NCBI GenBank assembly: GCA_030626405.1
Contig: DAOUPA010000002.1
Coordinates: 1-53,430 of the forward strand
Origin: Planctomicrobium sp.
Lineage (GTDB): Bacteria > Planctomycetota > Planctomycetia > Planctomycetales > Planctomycetaceae
Direction: 5' to 3'
Length of the DNA stretch: 53,430 bases
The position numbers and the translations under genes are program-made. Shown here piece after piece: positions 1 through 10,290 of this stretch. The notes under the pieces were generated by a model. That model did no database searches. It was not told where the DNA came from and saw only the letters and a program-made list of their open reading frames with translations. Within the stretch, counting starts at the first letter, position 1. Each line of letters begins with the position of its first letter.

Positions 1-2
1 CT

Positions 3-392
3 GATAACGTGTGGGAGTTTCTGGTCTCGCCGGTCAACTCAGCAAATCACCCGATAGGAACTTTAGGGCTGCCGCCTCTAGGAGGCTGGTTCGACAGCGA
101 AGGCCGTACGATCAAAATCAAATGGCTCGGCGGCTACCCGGACAACGTCCATTACTTGCGGCAGCGGCACACGGTCTACTCGGTCATTTCGGTGAACAAC
201 GTCATCAAGGCGGGTCGCAAGGAAGGTTCAGGCTATCAGTTTCTGGCATACGACGCCCCGCAAGTCGTCGTCAGCTTCCACGACGGCTACACCGGCGAAC
301 TCCTCTACTCCGAAGGCATTTCAACACTCGACGCGATGCCACCTGGAAAGCCAGCGGACAAGAAGAATCGTTTTGGGCATTGGAATAAGTAG
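3..392 (+). CDS. hypothetical protein, C-terminal fragment (5' truncated by window edge)
   Basis: Open frame runs off the left edge (GAT AAC GTG TGG ...) and stops at 392; hydrophilic C-terminal fragment, no recognised family. Confidence 0.55.
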   Translation, partial: DNVWEFLVSPVNSANHPIGTLGLPPLGGWFDSEGRTIKIKWLGGYPDNVHYLRQRHTVYSVISVNNVIKAGRKEGSGYQFLAYDAPQVVVSFHDGYTGELLYSEGISTLDAMPPGKPADKKNRFGHWNK

Positions 393-399
393 TTTCCGC

Positions 400-1752
400 T
401 CACTTAACAAATTCAATGCCGTAGCGGTCGAGAAGTCGGTAGAGTTTTCTTCTGTGAATGCCGAGGGTTCGCGCGGTTTTGGCTTTGTTTCCTTTTTCCT
501 GTGTCAATACGTTGAGGATATGGGCACGTTCCACCGAAGCTAAATCTTCGATGTTTTCTTCTGAGGCAAAAATTGAAGTGGAGATTCCTGGTTCTCTGAC
601 AATCTCAGCTGGTAAATCGTCGATGGTGATTGTCTGATCTTCAGCCATGATGGTTGCACGGTCAATGGCATTCATCAGTTGCCGGATGTTGCCGGGCCAG
701 GGGTAGTTGGTCAATGCAGCGCGAGCATCATCTTCCAGTTCCCAACCGGTCTCTAAAAATTTGTTGACTAAGAGAGGGACATCACTCGCTCGCTCTCGAA
801 GCGGAGGCAACACGAGAGAAAGTACGTTGATTCGATAATACAAGTCTTCCCGGAAGCGACCTTCTTCGACCTCTTTTTGCAAATCACGATTTGTCGCGGC
901 GATGACACGAACATTAACGATTCGTTCCTGATGCGAACCGACCCTGCGTAGCGAACCATCTTCCAGAACTCTTAATAGCTTCGGTTGTAAAGACAACGGA
1001 AGTTCCCCGATTTCATCCACGAACAAAGTTCCACCATCAGCGACTTCAAACAGACCATGCTTGCGGCTGGTTGCTCCGGTGAAGGCTCCTTTTTCGTGCC
1101 CAAAGAGTTCGCTTTCAAAAAGTGTTTCCGGAAGTGCCGCACAATTGACCGTCACCAACGGGCGGTCTGCACGGAGACTCTGTTCCTGAATCGCCCGTGC
1201 GACCAGTTCTTTACCGGTGCCACTTTCACCTTGAATCAGAACAACTTTTTCGGTCGGTGCGACACGTTCGATGACTCGATACACTTCCTGCATCGCTGGC
1301 GATTGCCCAATCATATTCGATTGTGCATGTGATCGATTGAGCAAATCTCGGAGTTGCAGGTTCTCCCGCTGGAGTTGTCCACGTTCGGCAGCCAACTGGC
1401 AGCGACGCTCCAGATCTGCCAGGGGAAATGGTTTCGTCAGGTAATCACAGGCGCCGAGCTTCATCGCTTCGACCGCGTTTTCGACTGTTGCCTGTCCAGT
1501 GAGAATGATGACTTCTGTGTCTGGAGACTGTTTTCGTAAATGTTCCAAAACTTCCAATCCGGTCATGCCAGGCATGTTCATATCGACAATCGCAACGTCG
1601 AAATGCCTGCGGCTGGCGATTTGCAGAGCCTCTTGCCCATTCGCTGCCTGTTCAACAAAGTGCCCCTTCCGCGACATCCACCGTGCAGCGGTGTCTCGAA
1701 AACCTTCATCATCTTCAACAATCAACATGCCCATGGGAATCGCAGCCACCAT
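400..1752 (-). CDS. sigma-54-dependent response regulator, NtrC family (REC - AAA+ - Fis HTH)
   Basis: REC motifs (VEDDE, IVDMNMPG, LTKPF), Walker A GESGTGKE, GAFTGA loop, C-terminal Fis-like HTH (GNKAKTARTLGIHRRKLYRLL). Start trimmed from 1890 to the ATG at 1752 (MVAAIPMGMLIVEDDEG). Confidence 0.93.
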   Translation of the reverse strand: MVAAIPMGMLIVEDDEGFRDTAARWMSRKGHFVEQAANGQEALQIASRRHFDVAIVDMNMPGMTGLEVLEHLRKQSPDTEVIILTGQATVENAVEAMKLGACDYLTKPFPLADLERRCQLAAERGQLQRENLQLRDLLNRSHAQSNMIGQSPAMQEVYRVIERVAPTEKVVLIQGESGTGKELVARAIQEQSLRADRPLVTVNCAALPETLFESELFGHEKGAFTGATSRKHGLFEVADGGTLFVDEIGELPLSLQPKLLRVLEDGSLRRVGSHQERIVNVRVIAATNRDLQKEVEEGRFREDLYYRINVLSLVLPPLRERASDVPLLVNKFLETGWELEDDARAALTNYPWPGNIRQLMNAIDRATIMAEDQTITIDDLPAEIVREPGISTSIFASEENIEDLASVERAHILNVLTQEKGNKAKTARTLGIHRRKLYRLLDRYGIEFVK

Positions 1753-2036
1753 GTAAAGTCTCCTCATACTCGCACAGCACAGCCGTGCGAATCCGCACAG
1801 AAATGTACTCAATATCTCAATCGGGGCATCCAATTGAGTTGAACGCTCCTCTCTCCATCCTGACAAGCAATTCGGATGCCTATCGAACACAATGATTCAT
1901 CGGCATACCTGCGTCCTTTAGAAGTAATGCTCAAAATGCAATGACGGGCGTCCTTGAATAACAGCTTGAAACACAGGAAGATTTAAAAAAAGTACTCTTC
2001 AATTTGGTTGGGTGAAGATTCCCCAGGAAATTTCAC

Positions 2037-3518
2037 ATGAGCGATTCAACATCTGGAGACCAAAACAACGAGGATCTCGCAATTCTGCGAGCGATCCTCA
2101 AGACGGCTGTGGATGGAATCATCACCATTGATCACAAAGGTGTGATTCAACACGTGAATCCCGCAGCGTGTGACATGTTTGGCTATTCCAAGAACGAATT
2201 AATCTCGCAAAACATCTCGATGTTGATGCCGTCTCCACATCGTGAGGAACATGACGGTTTCATGAACAAATACTTGGAAACCGGTCAGGCACAGATTATT
2301 GGGATCGGTCGGGAAGTCGAAGCTGTTCGCAAGGATGGATCCCTGATCGATGTTGATCTTGCAGTGAGTGAAGTCCGAGTTGGCACGAGGCGGCTCTTTA
2401 CCGGCATCCTTCGAGACATGACATCGCGAAATCTCACCGAAGATGCCCTGCGCCGCCAGCAAACTTTTTCGGACAATTTAATCGACACAGCAAACGCGAT
2501 CGTTGTTGTACTCGACACGCAAGGGCGGATTGCGAGGATCAATCCGTACCTTGAAAAATTAAGCGGTTACAAATTTGAAGAGATTCAGGGCTGCGATTGG
2601 TTTGGCACAATGTTGCCAGAAGAAGACCAAGTGCGACATCGAAGGCTCTTTCAGAAGGTCTTGACTGGCACAACCGTACGTGGTCACGTTAATGCGATTG
2701 TCACGAAAAGCGGTGAGCACAGGATGATCGCCTGGTCCGCCCGCGTTTTGCATGATGCAGATGATATTCGCGAAGGCGTTCTTTCAATCGGCAACGACAT
2801 CACTGAACTCAAACAAGCTGAAAACCAGTTGATCGCACAGGAACGATTGGCAGCAATCGGTCAAATGGTCACAGGTCTCGCTCACGAAAGTCGAAATGCT
2901 TTGCAACGCGCACGGGCTTGCCTGGATGTTTTGGGGCTTGACGCTGAGGACGAATCAAAAGAATTGATTCGTCGAACCGAAACGGCGCTTTTTGAATTGC
3001 AGAGACTGTACGAAGAAGTCCGCAATTATGCCGCTCCTTTGAAATTGGAACGATCAAAGTGCGACATGATAAAACTGTGCCGAGAAACATGGAAATTCAT
3101 TGAAGACGTTCGGGCCAACAAGAGCGTACATCTTCGCATTGCCTGCGATGCTGACTCTGCCGTTTGCACATGCGACCGTGGACGCATGCAACAAGTCTTG
3201 CGGAACATCTTTGAAAATGCACTCGCCGTTGCTCCGGATGACAGCGAAGTGACAGTGAGATGTCGTCAAGCCATAGACGGTGGACGCCCGATGCTTCAAT
3301 TGACCATTTGTGATGAAGGACCGGGATTCACCAAAGAACAGGCAGCACAAATTTTCACACCGTTTTACACCACTAAAACCAAAGGAACGGGTCTTGGAAT
3401 GGCGATTACGCAACGAATTGTCGATGCTCATGGCGGGAAAATATCAGTCGGAGAGCAGAAGCAGCCGGGAGCTGAAATTGTGATCCTTCTTCCGAATGGT
3501 GAGAGTCCTGTGGTGTAG
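2037..3518 (+). CDS. PAS-domain sensor histidine kinase (NtrB/FixL-like)
   Basis: Two PAS-like segments, H-box GLAHESRNALQ, N-box and G-box (DEGPGFT, GTGLGMAI). Confidence 0.92.
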   Translation: MSDSTSGDQNNEDLAILRAILKTAVDGIITIDHKGVIQHVNPAACDMFGYSKNELISQNISMLMPSPHREEHDGFMNKYLETGQAQIIGIGREVEAVRKDGSLIDVDLAVSEVRVGTRRLFTGILRDMTSRNLTEDALRRQQTFSDNLIDTANAIVVVLDTQGRIARINPYLEKLSGYKFEEIQGCDWFGTMLPEEDQVRHRRLFQKVLTGTTVRGHVNAIVTKSGEHRMIAWSARVLHDADDIREGVLSIGNDITELKQAENQLIAQERLAAIGQMVTGLAHESRNALQRARACLDVLGLDAEDESKELIRRTETALFELQRLYEEVRNYAAPLKLERSKCDMIKLCRETWKFIEDVRANKSVHLRIACDADSAVCTCDRGRMQQVLRNIFENALAVAPDDSEVTVRCRQAIDGGRPMLQLTICDEGPGFTKEQAAQIFTPFYTTKTKGTGLGMAITQRIVDAHGGKISVGEQKQPGAEIVILLPNGESPVV

Positions 3519-3652
3519 AGTGCTTTAGATGGCACTCGGCGTTTCCCTGACGATGATTCTCTGATAAAAACAGACTGAATTTCAACTTCTCTAAAATCAC
3601 TCCTCTGGAAATTCCAGGGGACTCGATCTTTAATTGAGTCAACGACGAACTG

Positions 3653-4699
3653 ATGAGTAAGACATTGCCGGACAAATACAGCAACACAGCATTGATCACC
3701 GGAATCACAGGACAGGATGGAGCCTATCTCGCGGAGCTTCTGCTGGGCAAAGGGTATGAAGTCTGGGGCGTTGTTCGGCGGTCTTCATCTCCGAATACCA
3801 GTCGTATCGATCACATTCTGCAAAGTCATGAGAATGGTGACTCCCGGCTTCATCTGGAATTTGGTGACTTGAGTGACACATCTTCGCTCAACCGCATTGT
3901 GGAATCTGCTCGCCCCGATGAAGTCTATAACCTCGCCGCTCAATCGGATGTTCACGCGTCGTTTGAGATCCCGGAGTACACAGGTGATGTCACAGGTCTC
4001 GGAGCAGTACGTCTTCTGGAAGCAACTCGCCGAGTCGTTCCCGATGCGAAGTTCTATCAGGCGTCATCGTCCGAACTTTACGGTCTCGCTCATGAAACAC
4101 CGCAGTCCGAACAGACACGTTTTCACCCCCGTAGTCCCTACGCAGCAGCAAAGGCGTACGCGTTTGCGATTACGCGAAATTACCGAGAGTCGTACGGGAT
4201 GTTCGCCGTCAACGGGATTCTGTTCAACCACGAGTCTCCTTTACGTGGCGAGAACTTCGTCACCAGAAAAATCACCCGCGCCTTGGGACGAATTCTCGCT
4301 GGCGAACAGGAGCATGTGTCGCTCGGGAATCTCGATGCAAAGCGTGACTGGGGTTTCGCTGGCGATTATGTGGAAGCGATGTGGCTGATGCTGCAAGCGG
4401 AAAAACCAGAGGACTACATCATCGCCACTGGAGAGACACACTCCGTGCGACAATTTTGTGAACACGCATTCGATTACGCTGGCTTACCGATTACCTGGAA
4501 AGGTGAAGGCGTCGATGAAGTCGGCGTTGGTCCAGAGAACCAGGAACTGATCCGCATTAACCCGCACTATTTCCGACCGGCGGAAGTGGATGTGCTCAAA
4601 GGTGACGCGACGAAAGCAAAGACACAACTTGGTTGGCAGCCGAAGGTGAACTTTCAACAACTCGTAGAGATGATGGTCGATGCTGATCGAGAAATTTGA
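3653..4699 (+). CDS. gmd: GDP-mannose 4,6-dehydratase
   Basis: [67 protein letters not shown]. Confidence 0.93.
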   Translation: MSKTLPDKYSNTALITGITGQDGAYLAELLLGKGYEVWGVVRRSSSPNTSRIDHILQSHENGDSRLHLEFGDLSDTSSLNRIVESARPDEVYNLAAQSDVHASFEIPEYTGDVTGLGAVRLLEATRRVVPDAKFYQASSSELYGLAHETPQSEQTRFHPRSPYAAAKAYAFAITRNYRESYGMFAVNGILFNHESPLRGENFVTRKITRALGRILAGEQEHVSLGNLDAKRDWGFAGDYVEAMWLMLQAEKPEDYIIATGETHSVRQFCEHAFDYAGLPITWKGEGVDEVGVGPENQELIRINPHYFRPAEVDVLKGDATKAKTQLGWQPKVNFQQLVEMMVDADREI

Positions 4700-4816
4700 G
4701 TCTCAGTCCGAGAAGTCTTTCCGAATCACAGAACTGATTTGCACGGATGACGCACAGGCTCTGAAGTCCTAAACTCTATTGGATGGAATCCTCCTTTCGA
4801 GGATCAATCAGCCGCA

Positions 4817-6199
4817 ATGGAGATTCAGATGCAGAAGTTCGGTCGTTGGTTAGTTTGTTCTGTTTGTCTTGCCTTGCCGCTGATAGGGATGGGCATCACG
4901 GCGAAAGCGGCTGAATTGCGTGTAGCAACATTTGATGTTGATGCGTCGCCACCCATCGGGAGTCCGCTTGCGTACGATCCGGTTAAAGAAATTCAGATTC
5001 CACTCAGTTGTCGAGGCGTTGTGATCTTAAGTGACCAGAAACCGATTGTGCTTTGTGCAATCGATTGGATTGGCATCTCCAGCGGTGGTCAAACGCTGTT
5101 CAGAGAAGCCTTTGCAAAAGCCGCGGGTACCGATATCAGTCGTGTTGTTGTGCATACCCTGCACCAGCACGACGCTCCAAGATGTGATTTCACCGCTTCC
5201 GAATTATTGAAAGTCGAAGGTTTGGAAAACGTCGGTTTCGATGCTCGTCACGCACGGAGTGTGATCGTTGCAGCGTCGGCAGCGATTACTGAAGCCATTA
5301 AAGCTGCAACGCCTGTGACACACATCGGGGTGGGAGAAGGGATCGTCCAGAAAGTCGCTTCGAATCGTCGTATTCTTGGGCCAGATGGAAAAGTGAAACA
5401 TACGCGATACACCGCAACAAGAGATCCGAAGATTCGCGCCTTTCCAGCTGGAACCATTGATCCGGCTCTCAAGTCTGTCAGCTTCTGGAACGATGAGCAG
5501 CCGGTCGCTGTTCTCACTTATTACGCGACTCATCCGCAGAGCTACTACCGTACCGGTCTCGCCAATCCGGATTTCCCAGGCATGGCGAGAAACAGTCGGC
5601 AGAAAAAACTGGGTGTGCCGCATATTCACTTCAATGGTGCTGGTGGAAACATTGGTGCAGGGAAGTGGAATGATGGAGCGAAAGAAAATCGACAAGTCCT
5701 GGCGGATCGAGTTGCAGCAGGTATGAAACTCGCCTGGAAAAACACAAAGAAAGTTCCCGTTCAAAGTAGTGATGTGACGTGGAAAACGACGGACGCTCTC
5801 CTCCCAGTCTCAGATCACATGGACGAAGAAAAACTCGTTGCCACGATCAAGAATTCCGAAGCAAAACCGACCGACCGCTGGTACGCCGCCAAGAATCTCA
5901 CCTGGTTGCGACGTTGCCAGATGAAAGACCCGATTCAAATCAGTTGTCTCGGCATCGGCAATATTCGAATTCTACACATGCCAGGTGAGTTGTTTGTCGA
6001 GTACCAACTCGCGGCACAAAAAATAGCGCCGAACAAATTCGTCGGGATGGCAGCCTATGGAGATTACGCGCCTGGTTATATTGGAACTGAGATCTCCTAC
6101 AGCCAAGGTGGCTACGAAGCCAGCCCCGGCGCGTCAAAGACCTCTCCGGCTGTTGAAGCCGTTCTCACAAAAGCAATGACGGAACTTTTACGAGATTGA
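4817..6199 (+). CDS. secreted neutral/alkaline non-lysosomal ceramidase-like hydrolase
   Basis: Sec signal peptide, then ATFDVDASPPIG; HTLHQHDAPRCD; HFNGAGGNIGAGKWNDG; typical of planctomycete ceramidase-N-like proteins. Confidence 0.7.
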   Translation: MEIQMQKFGRWLVCSVCLALPLIGMGITAKAAELRVATFDVDASPPIGSPLAYDPVKEIQIPLSCRGVVILSDQKPIVLCAIDWIGISSGGQTLFREAFAKAAGTDISRVVVHTLHQHDAPRCDFTASELLKVEGLENVGFDARHARSVIVAASAAITEAIKAATPVTHIGVGEGIVQKVASNRRILGPDGKVKHTRYTATRDPKIRAFPAGTIDPALKSVSFWNDEQPVAVLTYYATHPQSYYRTGLANPDFPGMARNSRQKKLGVPHIHFNGAGGNIGAGKWNDGAKENRQVLADRVAAGMKLAWKNTKKVPVQSSDVTWKTTDALLPVSDHMDEEKLVATIKNSEAKPTDRWYAAKNLTWLRRCQMKDPIQISCLGIGNIRILHMPGELFVEYQLAAQKIAPNKFVGMAAYGDYAPGYIGTEISYSQGGYEASPGASKTSPAVEAVLTKAMTELLRD

Positions 6200-6259
6200 A
6201 CCGAAGACGACTCGAACGCGTCCCCAAGCAGCGCTTGGGAGCAAGAGAAACGAAAACAG

Positions 6260-8695
6260 ATGACCCATCTTTTACAGACATTATTGCTTGCAGTCTCAGC
6301 TTTGAGCTTCGTTGCTTCAGCGCAAACTGCTGCTGCCGAAAATTTCCAGCGAGCATCTCACACGTTCTTTCAGGCTTACTGTTTTGATTGCCACGACTCT
6401 TCAACAAAAGAGGGAGGACTCGACCTCGTCGCGCATCTTCGACGTGACCTCAGTGATGAACAAACAATGGCAACTTGGGTGCGGATTCACGACCGCATCA
6501 AAAATGGAGAAATGCCTCCGAAGGATGCGGACGTTCCGTCGGACTTGACGCGTGGTCAATTTGTCAAACAGATTGCGCTACCAATCTCCGCAGCACATGC
6601 CAAACACAAAGGAACCGTGCTGCGACGTTTGAACCGCAAGGAATATGAAAACACGCTGAACGACATGTTCGGGACAAACCTGAAACTTGCTGAGATGCTT
6701 CCGCCGGATGGACGATCTCGCGAGTTCGAAAACGTGGGCGAAGCGCTCAATATGTCGATGATTCAATTGAGACAATACATCGCCGCGATGGACGCTGTTC
6801 TCGATGCATCCATTGCCCAGACTGTTGACGCGGTCGAGCCGACTCTCATCAAAGCCAGCTATGCCGATACTCGCGAAGGGAAACAGTTCATCGGAAAACA
6901 ATGGCATCAGCTCGACGATGGAGCCGTTGTCTTTTACCAAACCATCAGCTATCCGACTGGGATGAATCGGGACGCAAATACTCGAAAGGCAGGTTGGTAC
7001 AAAATTCGAGTCACTGGATACGCTCATCAATCGGACAATCCGGTTACGTTTTCAATTGGAGCGACAACATTTCAGCGCGGAGTCGAAAAGCCGACGTTTG
7101 GATATTTCGCAATGCCACCTGGGAAGCCAACAACATTCGAAGTGACCGCCTGGATCGAAGATCGTTACATGGTCGATGTCACTCCCTACGGTCTTCATGA
7201 TGAGAAATACGAGATCAAAAACAAAGGGATCAAAAACTACAAAGGTCCTGGCTTGGCCATTAACTACGTCGACCTGGAAGGTCCGCTTGTTGATGAATTT
7301 CCAAGTCGCGGTCACAAAATGATCTTCACTGGTGTCAATCGTCGTGAAATTGAACCCTCGAATCCGACCACCAAAACGAAATCGTGGTACAAGCCGCAGT
7401 TTGAAATCATCAGTGAGAAACCCGTCGACGATGCAACTCAAGTTTTGCACCGCATTGCTGAACACGCTTTCAGACGACCTGTTCATCAACAAGACATTGC
7501 GTCTTACATTAGATTATTTTCTGCTGAAACAGAAACAGGCGCCACATTCGAAGAAGCATTGCGAACGGCAGTGACTGCAATTTTCTGCTCGCCACAATTT
7601 CTTTACCTCCAAGAGCCAGTTGGCAAGCTGGACGATTTCGCTCTCGCGAATCGGCTTTCCTATTTTCTCACTCGAACCCTGCCGGATGAGCAACTCAAGA
7701 AGGCTGCAAACGCCGGACAATTTCCCACAAATCCTGACTCACTTCGCCGAGAGACCGATAGATTACTGAAAAGCGAACACGTCCAGCGATTCATCGTGGA
7801 TTTCAGCGATGCGTGGCTCAATTTGCGAGATATCGAATTTACCGCGCCAGACAAAAATCTCTTCCCGGAATACGATGCGTTTCTGCTCGACTCCATGATC
7901 AAAGAGACTCGATCCTATTTCGCTGAACAGGTCAAGGAGAACTTGTCTGTCGAATCAATTGTGAAGTCCGACTTCGTCATGATCAATAATCGCCTCGCAG
8001 ATTTATATGGAATTGAAGGTGTGACCGATCCGCAAATCCGCAGAGTGAAACTGCCGAAGAATCACATTCGAGGCGGCTATTTGACTCATGCATCAATCCT
8101 GAAAGTCTCTGCGAACGGGACGAACACCTCTCCGGTGGTGCGCGGAGTTTGGGTCCTGGAAAGAATCATGGGCATCCACCCACCTCCTCCTCCTGCTGGG
8201 GTTCCCGGTGTCGAACCGGATATTCGAGGCGCATCAACACTGCGAGAAATCCTGGCGAAGCACCGCAACATCGACAGTTGCCGATCCTGTCATGTCATGA
8301 TCGACCCACCCGGTTTCGCACTCGAAAGCTTCAACCCCATCGGTGGTTGGCGCGACAAGTACCGCAGCCTTGGCGAAGGTGAAAAAGTCAGCCTAATCGT
8401 GCATGGTCGAAAAGTTCAATACCGAATCGGTCCAGAAGTTGACTCAACCGGAATCACTGAAGATGGTCGCACCTTCGAAGGTTTTCAACAATTCAGGGAG
8501 TACCTTGCCGAAGATGATCAAATGTTGACACGAACACTCGTGTCCAAACTGCTGACCTTCGCAACCGGTCGAGAACTTGGTTTCTCCGACCGCAATGAGG
8601 TTGACCGCATTGTTGCATTGGCAACAAAAGAAAAACACGGAATCCGCGATCTCATCCACGATGTCGTACAAAGCAAGATATTCCGGTATAAATAA
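6260..8695 (+). CDS. planctomycete cytochrome-type DUF1587/1592/1588/1585 protein
   Basis: CXXCH haem-type motifs CFDCH and CRSCH; RLNRKEYENTLNDMFG; PQFLYLQEP; HPPPPPAGVPGVEPD; TFATGRELGFSDR. Confidence 0.88.
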   Translation: MTHLLQTLLLAVSALSFVASAQTAAAENFQRASHTFFQAYCFDCHDSSTKEGGLDLVAHLRRDLSDEQTMATWVRIHDRIKNGEMPPKDADVPSDLTRGQFVKQIALPISAAHAKHKGTVLRRLNRKEYENTLNDMFGTNLKLAEMLPPDGRSREFENVGEALNMSMIQLRQYIAAMDAVLDASIAQTVDAVEPTLIKASYADTREGKQFIGKQWHQLDDGAVVFYQTISYPTGMNRDANTRKAGWYKIRVTGYAHQSDNPVTFSIGATTFQRGVEKPTFGYFAMPPGKPTTFEVTAWIEDRYMVDVTPYGLHDEKYEIKNKGIKNYKGPGLAINYVDLEGPLVDEFPSRGHKMIFTGVNRREIEPSNPTTKTKSWYKPQFEIISEKPVDDATQVLHRIAEHAFRRPVHQQDIASYIRLFSAETETGATFEEALRTAVTAIFCSPQFLYLQEPVGKLDDFALANRLSYFLTRTLPDEQLKKAANAGQFPTNPDSLRRETDRLLKSEHVQRFIVDFSDAWLNLRDIEFTAPDKNLFPEYDAFLLDSMIKETRSYFAEQVKENLSVESIVKSDFVMINNRLADLYGIEGVTDPQIRRVKLPKNHIRGGYLTHASILKVSANGTNTSPVVRGVWVLERIMGIHPPPPPAGVPGVEPDIRGASTLREILAKHRNIDSCRSCHVMIDPPGFALESFNPIGGWRDKYRSLGEGEKVSLIVHGRKVQYRIGPEVDSTGITEDGRTFEGFQQFREYLAEDDQMLTRTLVSKLLTFATGRELGFSDRNEVDRIVALATKEKHGIRDLIHDVVQSKIFRYK

Positions 8696-8746
8696 CAAGC
8701 GTGACCCAAATCATTTCAACGGTCACTCTCTCTTCACGAGATCATT

Positions 8747-10063
8747 ATGAAACGAATATTCTTTTCAACACGCAAGCCGCTAAGTCGTCGTCACTTTTTG
8801 AAAGGGACGGGAGCGGCTCTCATTTCTCTCCCGCTGCTTGATGCGATGGTTCCATGCTTCGGTCGAAAAACTTTTGCGGACGGAACCAAAGTTGACGGTT
8901 CACCGCACCGATTCGTCGCAGCGTGTGCAACGCTTGGCTTTCATACGCCGTTTCTCTTTCCTGAATCGGAAGGGAGCGAATACAAACTGACGCCTTACCT
9001 AGAAGCGTTGAAGGACCATCGTAATCAAATTTCTGTTCTCTCCGGTCTTTCACATCCAGATCAACAGGGAAACAACGGTCATGCCTCAGAGTTGACCTGG
9101 CTGACATCTGCACAACGTCCCGGTCTGGCTGGATTTAAGAATTCGATCTCCATCGATCAACTCATTGCCGAGAAAATCGGGATTCATACTCGTTATCCCT
9201 ACTTGGCACTCTCGACGAGTGGGCGTTCGATGTCGTGGAATTCCAATGGTGTCGAAATCCCTGGCGAAACGCGTCCGTCGTACGTTTTCAAAGGTCTCTT
9301 CATCGATGGAACTGAAAAGGAAGTCGCCGCCGAACTTCGTGGGTTACAAAGAGGACGCAGTATCCTCGATACGGTCAACGGCGAAGCGAAGAAGCTGAAT
9401 CGTCAACTTGGTAAACGCGATCAGGAAAAGCTTGATGAGTACCTGACTGCTGTTCGCGAACTCGAATTTCGTTTTCAACAATCCGAAGGCTGGGCGAAGA
9501 AACCAAAACCGACCACTGACGTCGAAAAACCGACCGACATCAACGACCGGCTCGAAGCGATTGCTCGACAGGACTTGATGTACGAGATGATTGTCCTTGC
9601 CCTTCAATCAGATTCCACGCGGACGGTGACGTTCCAAATTAGCGGTTTGAATGCCGTTCCGAAAATCTCAGGCGTCAAAAGCGACTGGCATGGACTCTCG
9701 CACCATGGGAAAGATCCTGCAAAGATTGACGAATTGAAACTGATCGAACAGGCAGAGTTCGGTTCATTCAGTCGTTTTCTGACCAAACTTAGCGAAGTCA
9801 AAGAAACCGGACATTCACTGCTGGACCATACGACAGTCATGTTCGGTTCAAACCTAGGCAATGCTAGCAGTCACAACTGGCGCAACCTTCCAATTATCGT
9901 AGCAGGTGGCGGTTTCAAACATGGTTCCTATACTGCCCACGACGAGAAGAACAACACGCCAATGGCAAACATGTTCGTCACCTTCGCCCAACAAATGGGT
10001 CTCGAAATCGACACTTTCGGCAGCAGCACCAACGCCGGTCTTCGCGGACTGGAACTGATTTAA
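8747..10063 (+). CDS. DUF1552 domain-containing protein, Tat signal
   Basis: LSRRHFLKGTGAALISLPLLDAM; HGNASELTWLT-like and GLSHHGKD motifs; FGSNLGNASSHNWRNLPIIVAGGG. Confidence 0.88.
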   Translation: MKRIFFSTRKPLSRRHFLKGTGAALISLPLLDAMVPCFGRKTFADGTKVDGSPHRFVAACATLGFHTPFLFPESEGSEYKLTPYLEALKDHRNQISVLSGLSHPDQQGNNGHASELTWLTSAQRPGLAGFKNSISIDQLIAEKIGIHTRYPYLALSTSGRSMSWNSNGVEIPGETRPSYVFKGLFIDGTEKEVAAELRGLQRGRSILDTVNGEAKKLNRQLGKRDQEKLDEYLTAVRELEFRFQQSEGWAKKPKPTTDVEKPTDINDRLEAIARQDLMYEMIVLALQSDSTRTVTFQISGLNAVPKISGVKSDWHGLSHHGKDPAKIDELKLIEQAEFGSFSRFLTKLSEVKETGHSLLDHTTVMFGSNLGNASSHNWRNLPIIVAGGGFKHGSYTAHDEKNNTPMANMFVTFAQQMGLEIDTFGSSTNAGLRGLELI

Positions 10064-10068
10064 TAAGC

Positions 10069-10204
10069 ACTGTAGGGTGGGTGAAGTCTGCGTGTTAGAG
10101 AGTTGGTGGGTTACGCAGACCAATGTGAAAGATCGTCCCGCTTTAATTACAGTTCAGTTCGCAGACACAACCCACCATTGATCAGGCTTCACCCACCATA
10201 CAGT
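10069..10204. repeat. intergenic inverted-repeat element with nested hairpins (REP/MITE-like)
   Basis: Arms ACTGTAGGGTGGGTGAAGTCT (10069-10089) and AGGCTTCACCCACCATACAGT (10184-10204), inverted with 2 mismatches; internal perfect stem GTCTGCGT/ACGCAGAC (10086-10093/10113-10120). Confidence 0.85.
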
Positions 10205-10290
10205 TAGAACTGTCATTCCATTCAAATATCATGAACAAAACAAAATCAGCAAACCAGCCTTCACCTTCCCCACCGTGTCTCCGTGCCTCC

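Noticed and set aside
2598-2620. Sigma-54-like TTGGCACAATGTTGCC
   Set aside because: Spacing between TGGCAC and TTGC is 4 rather than 5 nt and it lies inside the histidine kinase coding sequence.
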